A stretch of DNA of 64,000 bases from Rhizobium sp. L51/94 (GCF_019355555.1 NZ_CP072141.1:2288001-2352000), one strand, 5' to 3'. Counted from the first letter of the stretch, positions 44,065 to 59,110 are shown. The notes: a model not told the origin generated them from the sequence alone. Numbers and translations are program-made.

Positions 44065-44265
44065 ATGGCATCCAAATCGAATCCGCTCGTGTTTCTCCGG
44101 CAGGTCCGCTCGGAGACAGCGAAAGTTACGTGGCCTTCGCGTCGTGAAACGGTGATCTCCACCGTCATGGTGCTGGTCATGGTGGTATTCGCGGCAATGT
44201 TTTTCTTTGCTGCCGACCAGCTTATTGGCTGGATTCTTGGTTACGTGCTGCAGGCCGGCAATTAA
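44065..44265 (+). CDS. secE: Preprotein translocase subunit SecE
   Basis: A 66-residue single-helix SecE, the clamp of the SecYEG channel. The cytoplasmic amphipathic part is PLVFLRQVRSETAKVTWPSR with the family's KVTWPSR motif; the membrane helix is STVMVLVMVVFAAMFFFAAD. The short form with one helix is normal outside enterobacteria. I start at the ATG at 44065 rather than the GTG at 44050. nusG follows after 18 bp. Confidence 0.95.
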   Translation: MASKSNPLVFLRQVRSETAKVTWPSRRETVISTVMVLVMVVFAAMFFFAADQLIGWILGYVLQAGN

Positions 44266-44283
44266 TATCGAGTGGAGATGAAG

Positions 44284-44814
44284 ATGGCGGCACGTTGGTA
44301 CATCGTCCACGCTTATTCTAATTTTGAGAAGAAGGTTGCCGAGGATATCGAGAACAAGGCGCGTCAGAAGGGTCTGTCGCACCTGTTCGAGAAGATCCTC
44401 GTACCGACCGAAAAGGTGGTTGAAGTGCGCCGCGGCCGCAAGGTCGATGCAGAGCGCAAGTTCTTTCCGGGCTACGTCATGGTTCGGGCTAACCTGACCG
44501 ACGAAGCCTATCACCTGATCAAGAATACGCCGAAGGTCACTGGCTTCCTCGGTTCCGACAACAAGCCGGTTCCGATCCCCGACAGCGAGGCTGATCGCAT
44601 TCTCGGTCAGGTTCAGGAAGGTGTCGAGCGTCCGAAGGCCTCCATCTCGTTCGAGATCGGCGAGCAGGTTCGCGTTTCCGACGGTCCGTTCGCTTCTTTC
44701 AACGGCACGGTACAGGATGTCGATGAAGAGCGTTCGCGCCTCAAGGTGGAAGTCTCCATCTTCGGCCGCGCCACGCCGGTCGAACTCGAATACGCACAGG
44801 TCGAGAAGGTCTGA
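44284..44814 (+). CDS. nusG: Transcription termination/antitermination factor NusG
   Basis: A 176-residue factor that binds RNA polymerase and links it to Rho or ribosomal protein S10. The N-terminal domain begins RWYIVHAYSNFEKKVAEDIE and includes FFPGYVMVRANLTDEAYHLI; the C-terminal KOW domain is GEQVRVSDGPFASFNGTVQD. I use the ATG at 44284 (MAARWYIV), 6 bp after GGAG; GTG 44272 and ATG 44278 are also in frame. Confidence 0.96.
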   Translation: MAARWYIVHAYSNFEKKVAEDIENKARQKGLSHLFEKILVPTEKVVEVRRGRKVDAERKFFPGYVMVRANLTDEAYHLIKNTPKVTGFLGSDNKPVPIPDSEADRILGQVQEGVERPKASISFEIGEQVRVSDGPFASFNGTVQDVDEERSRLKVEVSIFGRATPVELEYAQVEKV

Positions 44815-44826
44815 GTTTTTTAAATT

Positions 44827-44856
44827 CACCATCCGTCATTTGCGTGACGGATGGTG
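44827..44856 (+). promoter_or_regulatory. Hairpin between nusG and rplK
   Basis: CACCATCCGTCA / TGACGGATGGTG form a perfect 12-bp stem with loop TTTGCG. No T-run follows. It begins the 176-bp rplK leader and may act as an attenuator, a processing site or a 3' end of secE-nusG. Confidence 0.5.
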
Positions 44857-44990
44857 CGCGGCGTTTGCCGCAAGCGCGTGGAAGGGCAGGGCTCTAGCCG
44901 AACCTGACGTCCGTACCACGCAACCGCAGCCGCCGGAGCGATCCGGCATCAACGGCCGGGCAACCGGCCAACAGTGAAAGGCAGAGAGAT

Positions 44991-45419
44991 ATGGCTAAGA
45001 AAGTTGCAGGCCAGCTCAAGCTTCAGGTCAAGGCAGGATCGGCTAACCCGTCCCCGCCAATCGGCCCGGCGCTTGGTCAGCGTGGCGTAAACATCATGGA
45101 ATTCTGCAAGGCGTTCAATGCCGCCACGCAGGAAATGGAAAAGGGCATGCCGATCCCGGTCGTCATCACCTACTACCAGGACAAGTCCTTCACCTTCATC
45201 ATGAAGCAGCCGCCAGTCAGCTACTTCCTGAAGAAGGAAGCAAAGATCACTTCGGGATCGAAGCTGCCAGGCAAGACCAAGGCAGGCGAAATCTCCCGTG
45301 ACCAGGTTCGCAGCATCGCTACGGCGAAGATGAAGGACCTGAACGCCGCGGATATCGAAGGTGCAATGGCCATGATCGAGGGCTCCGCCCGCGCTATGGG
45401 CCTGGAAGTGGTAGGTTAA
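44991..45419 (+). CDS. rplK: 50S ribosomal protein L11
   Basis: A 142-residue L11, the base of the GTPase-associated stalk. The N-terminal domain has [20 protein letters not shown] and [13 protein letters not shown]; the C-terminal RNA-binding domain has [21 protein letters not shown]. The ATG follows an AGAGAG purine run. It pairs with rplA, 4 bp downstream; in E. coli L1 represses both genes by binding their leader. Confidence 0.98.
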   Translation: MAKKVAGQLKLQVKAGSANPSPPIGPALGQRGVNIMEFCKAFNAATQEMEKGMPIPVVITYYQDKSFTFIMKQPPVSYFLKKEAKITSGSKLPGKTKAGEISRDQVRSIATAKMKDLNAADIEGAMAMIEGSARAMGLEVVG

Positions 45420-45423
45420 TCCG

Positions 45424-46119
45424 ATGGTTGCGAAGCGCATCAAGAAAATCCGCGTCGGCGTCGATCCGACCCAGCTCTACGCTCTCGACCTCGCCATCGG
45501 CATGGTCAAGGAACGGGCTATCGCCAAGTTCGACGAAACTGTCGAAGTCTCCATGAACCTCGGCGTCGACCCACGTCACGCCGACCAGATGGTCCGTGGC
45601 GTCGTCAACCTGCCGAACGGCACCGGCCGTGACGTTCGCGTCGCCGTCTTCGCTCGTGGCGCAAAGGCTGACGAAGCTCGCGCAGCTGGCGCCGATGTCG
45701 TTGGCGCCGAAGACTTGGTCGAAATCGTCCAGGGCGGCAAGATCGACTTCGACCGTTGCATCGCAACGCCTGACATGATGCCGCTGGTCGGTCGTCTCGG
45801 CAAGGTTCTCGGCCCGCGCGGCATGATGCCTAACCCGAAGGTCGGCACCGTGACCATGGACGTCGCTGGCGCTGTCAAGGCATCCAAGGGCGGCGCTGTC
45901 GAGTTCCGCGTCGAGAAGGCTGGCATCGTCCACGCCGGCATCGGCAAGGCCTCGTTCGAGCCGAAGGCGCTGGAAGAAAACATCCGCGCATTCGCCGACG
46001 CCGTCATCAAGGCAAAGCCGGCTGGCGCCAAGGGCATTTATGTCAAGCGCGTCGCCATCTCTTCGACCATGGGCCCAGGCGTCCGTATCGAAGTTGCCTC
46101 GGTCACCGCACCGGTCTGA
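45424..46119 (+). CDS. rplA: 50S ribosomal protein L1
   Basis: A 231-residue L1, which binds 23S rRNA at the mobile stalk and its own mRNA. Typical segments are [39 protein letters not shown], the motif [20 protein letters not shown] and [16 protein letters not shown] at the end. The start lies 4 bp after rplK, so the two are coupled. Confidence 0.98.
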   Translation: MVAKRIKKIRVGVDPTQLYALDLAIGMVKERAIAKFDETVEVSMNLGVDPRHADQMVRGVVNLPNGTGRDVRVAVFARGAKADEARAAGADVVGAEDLVEIVQGGKIDFDRCIATPDMMPLVGRLGKVLGPRGMMPNPKVGTVTMDVAGAVKASKGGAVEFRVEKAGIVHAGIGKASFEPKALEENIRAFADAVIKAKPAGAKGIYVKRVAISSTMGPGVRIEVASVTAPV

Positions 46120-46454
46120 TAATTCGGCCGGGCGCAAGTCCGGCCATCAAGAATTCCCGACCTCTCCGGAGGTTGGGATTTCCGGAGAAATCCGGAATTC
46201 CTGTCCGAGATTGCAGGTGGTTATCCCTTAATCACTGATGCCTGCATGAGACGGGTAAGACCCGAATTTGGATGAAGTTTTTGACTTCGATAAACTCGGT
46301 TCGAGCCTTGGATGCCTTGTGTTCTGCGATCCCCCGGGGTCCAGGCGCGAGGGGACAGGATCCTCAAGCGTCGCTTGGGATCTCATCGATCCCTTGAGGC
46401 AAAAGGCAACCCGGCAGGGCCGTCCTACACGGACCTGTCAACTGGAGAAAAGCA
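46120..46454 (+). promoter_or_regulatory. rplJL leader (probable L10-binding region)
   Basis: 335 bp without a gene. Two hairpins stand near its start: CCCGACCTC-TCCG-GAGGTTGGG (46156-46177) and TTCCGGA-GAAA-TCCGGAA (46180-46197). The later part (46330-46440) contains GATCCTCAAGCG / CGATCCCTTGAGG pairing and other GC-rich arms close to the ribosome site, where the L10 leader is found in other bacteria. Autogenous control by the L10-L7/L12 complex is inference from position. Confidence 0.45.
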
Positions 46455-46976
46455 GTGGAAAAAGCGGAAAAGCGCGAATTCGTCACGGAACTGAACGGGG
46501 TCTTCCAGGCCGCCGGCTCAGTCGTCGTGGCCCACTATGCTGGTGTCACAGTCGCACAGATGAACGACTTCCGTTCGAAGATGCGCGCTGCTGGCGGCAC
46601 CGTCAAAGTCGCGAAGAACCGCCTGGCCAAGATTGCTCTTCAGGGCACTGAGTCGGAAGGGATGTCTGATCTCTTCAAGGGTCAAACGCTGATCGCTTAC
46701 AGCGCAGACCCGATTACGGCTCCTAAGGTACTCGTGGATTTTGCCAAGACCAATGACAAGATCATTGTTCTCGGTGGTTCCATGGGATCGACCACACTCA
46801 ACGCGGACGCTGTCCGGTCGCTTGCGACCCTGCCTTCGCTTGATGAACTGCGTTCGAAGCTGCTGGCCATGATCCAGACCCCAGCTACCCGTATCGCAGG
46901 CGTCGTTGCAGCACCGGCAGCTCAGCTTGCTCGCGTGTTTGCCGCCTATGCCAAGAAGGACGAAGAAGCCGCTTGA
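46455..46976 (+). CDS. rplJ: 50S ribosomal protein L10
   Basis: A 173-residue L10, the stalk base that holds the L7/L12 dimers. The N-terminal rRNA-binding domain reads [20 protein letters not shown] and [20 protein letters not shown]; the C-terminal helix that carries L7/L12 is around [20 protein letters not shown]. The start is a GTG with GGAG 7 bp upstream. Confidence 0.98.
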   Translation: MEKAEKREFVTELNGVFQAAGSVVVAHYAGVTVAQMNDFRSKMRAAGGTVKVAKNRLAKIALQGTESEGMSDLFKGQTLIAYSADPITAPKVLVDFAKTNDKIIVLGGSMGSTTLNADAVRSLATLPSLDELRSKLLAMIQTPATRIAGVVAAPAAQLARVFAAYAKKDEEAA

Positions 46977-47034
46977 GGCGGTTTTTCGCTGTTACATTAA
47001 ACCAGATCGAACCGAATAAAAAAGGAACTATACC

Positions 47035-47412
<378 letters not shown>

Positions 47413-47428
47413 TCTTCAAACTGCGTTT

Positions 47429-47466
47429 GGGGGGTGGCTTCGTGCCGCCTCCCATTTGCCGTTTTT
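47429..47466 (+). terminator. Hairpin with T-run between rplL and rpoB (attenuator)
   Basis: GGGGGGTGGC / GCCGCCTCCC (ten pairs, two G-T) with loop TTCGT at 47429-47453, followed eight bases later by TTTTTT. It resembles the partial terminator between rplL and rpoB in E. coli, which lets only part of the transcripts enter rpoBC. Confidence 0.6.
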
Positions 47467-47672
47467 TCTGAACGCCTTACCTAAGGGCCGCATCTTCGGC
47501 TTTTCGGTAATGAGTTCTTCAAGAGGATAGTCTCCAGGCGAATACGACACGGCATCCGCGCCTGCGCATTCGAATGTGAGACGAGATTGAACCACTCATT
47601 GATAGACGGGATCGCCTGGCCAGCGGTTCCCGTCAGTTGCAGGCCCGGATGCAAGATTTTGAAGGAGCGACG

Positions 47673-50600
47673 ATGGCTCAGACCCTTTCGTTCAACGGTC
47701 GTAGGCGCGTACGCAGATTTTTTGGTAAGATTCCTGAAGTTGCAGAGATGCCGAACCTCATTGAGGTTCAGAAGGCATCCTACGACCAGTTTTTGCTTGT
47801 TGATGAGCCCAAGGGCGGTCGCCCCGACGAGGGCCTTCAGTCGGTTTTCAAGTCGGTGTTCCCGATAACTGATTTTTCCGGCACCTCGATGCTTGAATTC
47901 GTCTCGTACGAATTCGAACCGCCGAAGTTCGACGTCGACGAATGCCGTCAGCGCGACCTGACCTACGCAGCGCCGCTGAAGGTGACGCTGCGCCTCATCG
48001 TGTTCGATATTGACGAAGATACGGGCGCGAAGTCCATCAAGGACATCAAGGAACAGTCGGTCTACATGGGCGACATGCCCCTGATGACCAATAACGGCAC
48101 CTTTGTCGTCAACGGCACCGAGCGCGTCATCGTCTCGCAGATGCACCGTTCGCCAGGCGTGTTCTTCGACCATGACAAGGGCAAGAGCCACTCATCCGGC
48201 AAGCTGCTGTTTGCTGCCCGCGTCATCCCTTATCGCGGTTCCTGGCTCGATATCGAATTCGACGCCAAGGACATCGTCTACGCCCGTATCGACCGTCGCC
48301 GCAAGATCCCGGTAACGTCGCTGCTGATGGCGCTCGGCATGGACGGCGAAGAAATCCTCGAGACCTTCTACACCAAGTCGACCTATGAGCGCTCCGGCGA
48401 CGGCTGGCGCATTCCGTTCATCGCCGAGACGCTGAAAGGCGCCAAGACGATCACCGACATGATCGATGCCGACACCGGCGAAGTCGTTGTCGAAGGCGGA
48501 AAGAAGCTGACCCCGCGCCTGCTCAAGCAGTTGACCGAGAAAGGCCTCAAGGCCCTCAAGGCGACCGACGAAGAGCTGTACGGCAACTTCCTCGCCGAAG
48601 ACATCGTCAACTTCGAGACCGGCGAGATCTATCTCGAAGCCGGCGACGAACTCGACGAAAAGACGCTGCCGATCATCCTCAAGGCCGGTTTCAACGAGAT
48701 CCCGGTTCTCGGTATCGACCACATCAACATCGGCGCCTACATCCGCAACACGCTCTCGGTCGACAAGAACGAGAACCGTCAGGATGCGCTGTTCGATATC
48801 TACCGCGTCATGCGTCCGGGCGAGCCGCCGACAATGGACTCGGCCGAAGCCATGTTCAACTCGCTGTTCTTCGACAGCGAGCGTTACGACCTGTCGGCTG
48901 TCGGCCGCGTCAAGATGAACATGCGTCTTGACCTCGAAGTCGAGGACACTGTCCGCACGCTGCGCAAGGAAGACATCCTCGCAGTCGTCAAGATGCTGGT
49001 CGAACTGCGCGACGGCAAGGGCGAAATCGACGACATCGACAACCTCGGTAACCGCCGTGTACGTTCGGTCGGCGAATTGATGGAAAATCAGTACCGCCTC
49101 GGCCTGCTTCGCATGGAGCGCGCTATCAAGGAACGCATGTCGTCGATCGAGATCGACACCGTCATGCCGCAGGACCTGATCAACGCCAAGCCAGCCGCTG
49201 CTGCCGTCCGCGAATTCTTCGGCTCCTCGCAGCTGTCGCAGTTCATGGACCAGGTGAACCCGCTCTCGGAAATCACCCACAAGCGCCGTCTCTCGGCTCT
49301 TGGACCGGGCGGTCTGACCCGCGAGCGCGCCGGCTTCGAAGTCCGCGACGTGCATCCGACCCACTACGGTCGTATTTGCCCGATCGAGACTCCGGAAGGC
49401 CCGAACATCGGTCTGATCAACTCGCTGGCCACCTTTGCCCGCGTCAACAAGTACGGCTTCATCGAAAGCCCTTACCGTAAGATCATCGACGGCAAGGTCA
49501 CCTTCGAAGTGCTTTATCTCTCCGCCATGGAAGAGGCCAAGTACTACGTTGCCCAGGCCAACGCCGAAATGAACCCCGATGGCTCGTTTGCCGAAGAGTT
49601 CGTGGTTTGCCGTCATGCCGGCGAAGTCATGCTTGCTCCGCGCGACAACATCAACTTGATGGACGTCTCGCCGAAGCAGCTGGTTTCGGTCGCTGCCGCG
49701 CTGATCCCGTTCCTGGAAAACGACGACGCCAACCGCGCTCTGATGGGCTCGAACATGCAGCGTCAGGCCGTGCCTCTGCTGCGTGCCGAAGCTCCGTTCG
49801 TCGGCACCGGCATGGAGCCGATCGTTGCCCGTGACTCCGGCGCTGCCATCGGCGCCCGTCGTGGCGGCGTGGTCGACCAGGTGGATGCGACACGTATCGT
49901 TATCCGCGCTACGGAAGGCCTCGATGCTTCGAAGTCCGGCGTAGATATCTACCGCCTGATGAAGTTCCAGCGTTCGAACCAGAACACCTGCGTCAACCAG
50001 CGTCCGCTGGTCACCGTTGGTGACGTCGTCAACCGCGGCGACATCCTGGCCGACGGTCCTTCGACCGATCTCGGCGATCTGGCGCTCGGCCGGAACGTGC
50101 TCGTCGCGTTCATGCCATGGAACGGCTACAACTACGAAGACTCGATCCTGCTTTCCGAGCGTATCGTTGCTGACGACGTGTTCACCTCCATCCACATCGA
50201 AGAATTCGAAGTGATGGCGCGCGACACCAAGCTTGGTCCGGAAGAAATCACGCGCGACATTCCTAACGTATCGGAAGAAGCGCTGAAGAACCTCGACGAA
50301 GCCGGTATCGTCTACATCGGTGCCGAAGTGACGCCGGGCGACATTCTGGTCGGCAAGATCACACCGAAGGGCGAGAGCCCGATGACGCCGGAAGAAAAGC
50401 TTCTGCGCGCCATCTTCGGCGAGAAGGCCTCCGACGTTCGCGACACATCCATGCGGATGCCTCCGGGCACCTACGGTACCGTCGTTGAAGTTCGCGTTTT
50501 CAACCGCCACGGCGTTGAAAAGGACGAACGTGCGATGGCGATCGAGCGGGAAGAAATCGAACGTCTCGCCAAGGACCGCGACGACGAACAGGCGATCCTC

Positions 50601-51812
50601 GACCGTAACGTCTACGGCCGCCTGATAGAAAACCTGCGCGGTCAGGTGTCGGTTGCCGGTCCAAAGGGCTTCAAGAAGGGCGTCGAGCTCTCCAACGCCG
50701 TCATCTCCGAATATCCCCGCTCGCAGTGGTGGATGTTTGCAGTCGAGGACGAGCGGATCCAGGGCGAAGTCGAAGCGCTCCGTGGCCAGTACGACGAATC
50801 CAAGTCGCGCCTTGAACAGCGCTTCATGGACAAGGTCGAAAAGGTCCAGCGCGGCGACGAAATGCCTCCGGGCGTCATGAAGATGGTCAAGGTCTTCGTC
50901 GCTGTTAAGCGCAAGATCCAGCCAGGCGACAAGATGGCTGGCCGTCACGGCAACAAGGGCGTTGTTTCGCGCATCTTGCCGGTTGAGGACATGCCTTTCC
51001 TCGAAGACGGTACGCATGTCGACATCGTGCTGAACCCGCTCGGCGTTCCGTCGCGCATGAACGTTGGCCAGATCCTCGAAACCCATCTGGGTTGGGCCTG
51101 CGCCGGCATGGGTCGCCAGATCGGCGATCTTCTGGAAGCCTACAAGGCAGGTGGCGATATCGCGCCGCTGCGCAAGACGATCGACGACGTCGTCGGCTCT
51201 GGTCCGAAGGGCGACGAAGTCAGGGAGTACGACGACGAGTCCGTCGTTCGCCTGGCCGATCAGTGGAAGCGCGGCGTATCGATTGCAACGCCTGTATTCG
51301 ACGGTGCCCATGAAGCCGACGTCAACGACATGCTGCGTCTTGCCGGTCTCAAGGAAAGCGGCCAGTCGACGCTTTACGACGGACGTACAGGTGAACAGTT
51401 CGACCGTCAGGTGACAGTCGGCTACATCTATATGTTGAAGCTGAACCACTTGGTCGACGACAAGATCCATGCCCGTTCGATCGGTCCTTACTCGCTCGTG
51501 ACCCAGCAGCCGCTGGGTGGCAAGGCGCAGTTCGGCGGTCAGCGCTTCGGGGAAATGGAAGTCTGGGCACTGGAAGCATACGGTGCGGCATACACGCTGC
51601 AGGAAATGCTGACGGTGAAGTCGGACGACGTGGCCGGGCGTACCAAGGTTTACGAAGCGATCGTCCGTGGCGACGATACCTTCGAGGCCGGTATTCCGGA
51701 AAGCTTCAACGTTCTCGTCAAGGAAATGCGTTCGCTGGGTCTGAGCGTCGAGCTGGAGAATTCCAAGCTCGAGGATCTGCAGCCAGTGCAGTTGCCGGAC
51801 GCGGCCGAATAA
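47673..51812 (+). CDS. rpoB: RNA polymerase beta subunit
   Basis: A 1379-residue catalytic subunit. The start is the ATG at 47673 with GAAGGAG 5 bp upstream ([20 protein letters not shown]). The rifampicin pocket reads [20 protein letters not shown] then [12 protein letters not shown], the sensitive-type residues at the usual resistance positions. Other landmarks: [45 protein letters not shown] and the C-terminal [19 protein letters not shown]. The 260-bp leader after rplL includes a probable attenuator. Confidence 0.99.
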   Translation: MAQTLSFNGRRRVRRFFGKIPEVAEMPNLIEVQKASYDQFLLVDEPKGGRPDEGLQSVFKSVFPITDFSGTSMLEFVSYEFEPPKFDVDECRQRDLTYAAPLKVTLRLIVFDIDEDTGAKSIKDIKEQSVYMGDMPLMTNNGTFVVNGTERVIVSQMHRSPGVFFDHDKGKSHSSGKLLFAARVIPYRGSWLDIEFDAKDIVYARIDRRRKIPVTSLLMALGMDGEEILETFYTKSTYERSGDGWRIPFIAETLKGAKTITDMIDADTGEVVVEGGKKLTPRLLKQLTEKGLKALKATDEELYGNFLAEDIVNFETGEIYLEAGDELDEKTLPIILKAGFNEIPVLGIDHINIGAYIRNTLSVDKNENRQDALFDIYRVMRPGEPPTMDSAEAMFNSLFFDSERYDLSAVGRVKMNMRLDLEVEDTVRTLRKEDILAVVKMLVELRDGKGEIDDIDNLGNRRVRSVGELMENQYRLGLLRMERAIKERMSSIEIDTVMPQDLINAKPAAAAVREFFGSSQLSQFMDQVNPLSEITHKRRLSALGPGGLTRERAGFEVRDVHPTHYGRICPIETPEGPNIGLINSLATFARVNKYGFIESPYRKIIDGKVTFEVLYLSAMEEAKYYVAQANAEMNPDGSFAEEFVVCRHAGEVMLAPRDNINLMDVSPKQLVSVAAALIPFLENDDANRALMGSNMQRQAVPLLRAEAPFVGTGMEPIVARDSGAAIGARRGGVVDQVDATRIVIRATEGLDASKSGVDIYRLMKFQRSNQNTCVNQRPLVTVGDVVNRGDILADGPSTDLGDLALGRNVLVAFMPWNGYNYEDSILLSERIVADDVFTSIHIEEFEVMARDTKLGPEEITRDIPNVSEEALKNLDEAGIVYIGAEVTPGDILVGKITPKGESPMTPEEKLLRAIFGEKASDVRDTSMRMPPGTYGTVVEVRVFNRHGVEKDERAMAIEREEIERLAKDRDDEQAILDRNVYGRLIENLRGQVSVAGPKGFKKGVELSNAVISEYPRSQWWMFAVEDERIQGEVEALRGQYDESKSRLEQRFMDKVEKVQRGDEMPPGVMKMVKVFVAVKRKIQPGDKMAGRHGNKGVVSRILPVEDMPFLEDGTHVDIVLNPLGVPSRMNVGQILETHLGWACAGMGRQIGDLLEAYKAGGDIAPLRKTIDDVVGSGPKGDEVREYDDESVVRLADQWKRGVSIATPVFDGAHEADVNDMLRLAGLKESGQSTLYDGRTGEQFDRQVTVGYIYMLKLNHLVDDKIHARSIGPYSLVTQQPLGGKAQFGGQRFGEMEVWALEAYGAAYTLQEMLTVKSDDVAGRTKVYEAIVRGDDTFEAGIPESFNVLVKEMRSLGLSVELENSKLEDLQPVQLPDAAE

Positions 51813-51824
51813 CAATCGATAAGG

Positions 51825-51849
51825 TGCGCGCTGCCTTAGGCAGCGCGCA
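51825..51849 (+). promoter_or_regulatory. Hairpin between rpoB and rpoC
   Basis: TGCGCGCTGCC / GGCAGCGCGCA form an 11-bp perfect stem with a TTA loop, 12 bp past the rpoB stop. No T-run follows; it may be an RNase site or a stability element, with rpoC still cotranscribed. Confidence 0.5.
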
Positions 51850-52001
51850 TCGTCCCTCCGCCATCACGTTTTCGTTTGGCCTGGCAGGGACGATTCCGCC
51901 GCAATCTGCGGTTATTGTCGTTTTAAGGCGTCAGTCCGGTTCCCGGGAATTTTCCGGTACTGATCGCATTTGGGGGCGTTTCGCCCAAGAAGGAGACAGG
52001 C

Positions 52002-56210
<4,209 letters not shown>

Positions 56211-56233
56211 TCGGCGACAGGGTCCAGACACAA

Positions 56234-56268
56234 AAACACCGCCCGGAGCGATCCGGGCGGTGTTTTGC
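56234..56268 (+). terminator. rpoBC operon terminator
   Basis: A 14-bp stem beginning AAACACCGCCCGGA with loop GCGA and its exact complement ending in GTTTT. It lies 24 bp past rpoC. Confidence 0.92.
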
Positions 56269-56331
56269 GTTTTCGTGTTCGCTTAATGACGCGGCAGAGA
56301 TTGGTAGCGTTGGGGTATCAGGCCAACTCCG

Positions 56332-56418
56332 CCGTCATCCTCGGGCTTGTCCCGAGGATCTGCAATGATTTGAAATCGCCGGTAGATTGGATCCTCGGGA
56401 CAAGCCCGAGGATGACGG
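56332..56418. repeat. Palindromic intergenic repeat
   Basis: Two perfect 29-bp inverted arms, 56332-56360 and 56390-56418, with cores CTCGGGCTTGTCCCGAG. Each arm is itself a palindrome, as in rhizobial mosaic repeats. It separates rpoC from the convergent acid phosphatase gene and could also end that gene's transcript. Confidence 0.8.
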
Positions 56419-56487
56419 ACGGTGCTGATGATAAAAGAAAGGGCTGCCCGGTTTGCCGGCGGCCCAATCACATAAACTTCGGCTATC

Positions 56488-57198
56488 TCACATGCCGAGC
56501 GCGGTACGCAACTCGGCCTTGGCCGCTTCGAATTCCGTCTTGTAGTCGTCATGAGTCATGATCGTCGATGCGATGACCGTGCCGGAGATGCGGCCGGCTT
56601 CGATATCGGTGGCGTAATGGATACCGCCAACCATGCGGTTATGGCCATATTCCCAGGCGCGGGCCATCAGCGCGGCTTTCTTTTCCGGCAGCATGTTGGA
56701 AAGCACGATCCCCATCAGGGTGCCGATTGTCGTATGGCCGGATGGATAGGAGCCGGACTTCGACAGCGGCACGACCGGGTGCACGAGATCGCTGTAGAGA
56801 TGCGGGCGAGGGCGGTTCCAGACCTTCTTGGCGGGATCGGTGACAGCGCCTTCGGTTTCGACGATGCGATCGAAGAAGGCCGTGAACTTCGGCAGGTTTT
56901 CCTTGGTGAACTTCGGGCTGTCGATGACATCGGCAAAGCGCCAGACATTTTCCTCCGCGTCGGCAACGGCGCGAGCCGACTGCTCCGGTGTGCGGGTAAC
57001 CTGAAGGGTCAGGATCTCGGCGAGCTCGGCCCTCATCTGGGCAGAGTCATTGGCCGGTGGCGGTGGTAGCAGCACCAGGAGGTTGACCTCAGTGGCGTCG
57101 GTAAACGGCTTGGCCTTGGCATCCTCGGCAAACGAGGGCAGGGCGATACCGATGGTGAAGGCAAGGCTGATGGCGCAGATCTTGGCAAAGTGTTGCAT
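56488..57198 (-). CDS. Class A-type acid phosphatase (PAP2 superfamily)
   Basis: A 236-residue exported phosphatase. The signal peptide is ICAISLAFTIGIALPSFAED-like, cleaved near residue 24. The three PAP2 motifs are present: K-x6-RP in KKVWNRPRP, PSGH in GSYPSGHTTIG, and R-x5-H-x3-D in NRMVGGIHYATD, where Asn replaces the usual Ser before Arg. The tripartite layout and size fit PhoN/PhoC-like class A enzymes that hydrolyse organic phosphate esters in the periplasm. The ATG at 57198 has GGGGAG 5 bp upstream; the frame extends to 57315. It is transcribed against the ribosomal operon. Confidence 0.88.
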   Translation of the reverse strand: MQHFAKICAISLAFTIGIALPSFAEDAKAKPFTDATEVNLLVLLPPPPANDSAQMRAELAEILTLQVTRTPEQSARAVADAEENVWRFADVIDSPKFTKENLPKFTAFFDRIVETEGAVTDPAKKVWNRPRPHLYSDLVHPVVPLSKSGSYPSGHTTIGTLMGIVLSNMLPEKKAALMARAWEYGHNRMVGGIHYATDIEAGRISGTVIASTIMTHDDYKTEFEAAKAELRTALGM

Positions 57199-57359
57199 GG
57201 TGGCTCCCCTGATGCAGTGACACGCTGCGCAGGTATCAAGGGAGTGTTTTAGCTGTGTGACAGTTTTGTTGGGGGATGGTAGCGGGCAAGATAGATCGGA
57301 CGCTAGGATACGCATAGCCCCTTAAATCAGGACCTTCAGCGCATCCGGCTCCATTGCAT

Positions 57360-57653
57360 TCACCTGAATCGGATAATCGCCACTTCGCCTTCGAGCGCAC
57401 CGTTGTAGGCCGATGCGTGGGGCTCCTCGGTGGGGACTTCCGTGAGCATGCCGATCTGGTCGAGATCGGCTTCGACGAAGCCTTCTTCGGAGAGGGCGTT
57501 CAGCGCCTCGCGCACGGCGGTGTCGTCGTCTGCTGCCCGCAGCATGACATGCAGTTCGACACCTTCGCCGCCATCGGTCTCGTAGCCCTTGCCGATGATG
57601 ATGAAAACCATCGGGCCGTCATAGTTGTTGTCGTTGTCCGGATTGGTGATCAT
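57360..57653 (-). CDS. Hypothetical protein (97 aa)
   Basis: A 97-residue acidic protein: MITNPDNDNNYDGPMVFIII, then GVELHVMLRAADDDTAVREA and LNALSEEGFVEADLDQIGML, ending ALEGEVAIIRFR. The alternation of strands and helices suggests a small ferredoxin-like or ACT-like fold, but there is no motif to name it. The ATG follows GAGGAA at 7 bp. It is divergent from rpsL and about 160 bp from the phosphatase gene. Confidence 0.7.
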   Translation of the reverse strand: MITNPDNDNNYDGPMVFIIIGKGYETDGGEGVELHVMLRAADDDTAVREALNALSEEGFVEADLDQIGMLTEVPTEEPHASAYNGALEGEVAIIRFR

Positions 57654-57770
57654 CGGGAAGTTCCTCAGGCGAGTCGATTCGATCTTGCGAATCTAGGGTT
57701 GCTGTAGCCCTGGCGTGCACGGCTGGTTGTCGATTCCTTATAGGCTTTCGATGCCATGCCAAAGTCTATC

Positions 57771-57800
57771 TTGTCACGGGAACCGCATTTCCCCTATAAT
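57771..57800 (+). promoter_or_regulatory. Promoter of the rpsL-rpsG-fusA-tuf operon
   Basis: TTGTCA (57771-57776), 18-bp spacer, perfect TATAAT (57795-57800). It is the strongest promoter-like sequence in the 506-bp gap before rpsL. Confidence 0.7.
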
Positions 57801-57806
57801 TGGCCT

Positions 57807-58159
57807 CTAAAGCGCTGCTTTCCAGGGGTTTGGCGAGCGACGCGTCAAGATAATTTTGCGTCCGGCCTTGACGAAAGGCCTTGAAGCCAGTAGTACCCGC
57901 CCCATCAGAACAGATGTGAGGCATGGCTGTTCGGAGCGACACGCTCTGGAGATCACCTCAAACAAGGTTCTAAACGCACGTTGAATACAGGTTTTCCGCA
58001 CGCATGACGCCATAGACTGGCGTCCTCTGCTTTGATGTGGTCCATCCGTGAAAGCGGGTCGGGCCACGCTTTGTGCATTACCGATACGTGTGGTGCTGCC
58101 GGAAACGGCGAATGTTATGCCCGCAAGGGTGTTGAGACAAGATTTTAAGGGATGGTTGA
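57807..58159 (+). promoter_or_regulatory. Long rpsL leader
   Basis: From the promoter above, the message would carry about 350 untranslated bases. In E. coli S7 represses the str operon between rpsL and rpsG, not in a long leader, so this length is not explained. It contains GC-rich imperfect arms (for example 57826-57900 and 58020-58075) but no single clear riboswitch fold that I can name. Confidence 0.4.
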
Positions 58160-58531
58160 ATGCCTACCGTAAACCAGCTGATCCGCAAGCCTCGCCAGGC
58201 ACAGGTAAAGCGCAATAAGGTTCCTGCACTCCAGGAAAACCCGCAGAAGCGTGGCGTTTGCACACGCGTTTACACGACGACCCCGAAGAAGCCTAACTCG
58301 GCTCTGCGTAAGGTTGCCAAGATCCGCCTGACCAATGGCTTCGAAGTCATCGGCTACATTCCTGGTGAAGGCCATAACCTTCAGGAACACTCTGTCGTCA
58401 TGATCCGTGGCGGCCGCGTAAAGGATTTGCCGGGCGTTCGTTACCACATCATCCGCGGCGTTCTCGATACCCAGGGTGTCAAGAACCGCAAGCAGCGCCG
58501 TTCCAAGTATGGCGCAAAGCGTCCGAAGTAA
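58160..58531 (+). CDS. rpsL: 30S ribosomal protein S12
   Basis: A 123-residue decoding-centre protein. [15 protein letters not shown] and [13 protein letters not shown] hold the two lysines whose mutation gives streptomycin resistance; both are wild type. The basic tail [13 protein letters not shown] is standard. First gene of the str operon. Confidence 0.99.
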
Positions 58532-58609
58532 TTTCGGGTTCAGAATTTAAGGTGCTGCGCGAGGTTCTCCGCGTGATAAGGCGCCGGCAACATTTGAAGA
58601 GACAAAACT

Positions 58610-59080
58610 ATGTCAAGACGTCACAAAGCTGAAAAGCGCGAGATCAACCCGGACCCTAAGTTCGGCGATCTGATCGTTACGAAGTTCATGAATGCGATCA
58701 TGCTGCACGGCAAGAAGTCGGTCGCTGAAACGATCGTTTACGGCGCGTTCGAAAACGTACAGGGCAAGTCCAAGCAGGACCCGCTCGTCGTGTTCCACTC
58801 TGCGCTCGACAACATCGCTCCGCACGTCGAAGTCCGTTCGCGCCGCGTCGGTGGTGCGACATACCAGGTTCCTGTTGACGTGCGCCCAGAGCGCCGCCAG
58901 GCACTTGCTATCCGCTGGCTGATCACTGCTGCCCGCAAGCGTAACGAAACCACCATGGTCGACCGTCTCTCGGGCGAACTGCTGGACGCCTCCAACAACC
59001 GTGGCAGCGCCGTCAAGAAGCGCGAAGACACGCACAAGATGGCTGATGCCAACCGTGCGTTCTCGCACTATCGCTGGTAA
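58610..59080 (+). CDS. rpsG: 30S ribosomal protein S7
   Basis: A 156-residue assembly protein of the 30S head and, in E. coli, the translational repressor of this operon. It begins [20 protein letters not shown] and contains [20 protein letters not shown] and the C-terminal [14 protein letters not shown]. The gap of 78 bp from rpsL is where the S7 target lies in E. coli; I could not verify that fold here. Confidence 0.99.
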   Translation: MSRRHKAEKREINPDPKFGDLIVTKFMNAIMLHGKKSVAETIVYGAFENVQGKSKQDPLVVFHSALDNIAPHVEVRSRRVGGATYQVPVDVRPERRQALAIRWLITAARKRNETTMVDRLSGELLDASNNRGSAVKKREDTHKMADANRAFSHYRW

Positions 59081-59110
59081 TCTCGAACGGTATCCGAAAG
59101 GCAGTCCATT

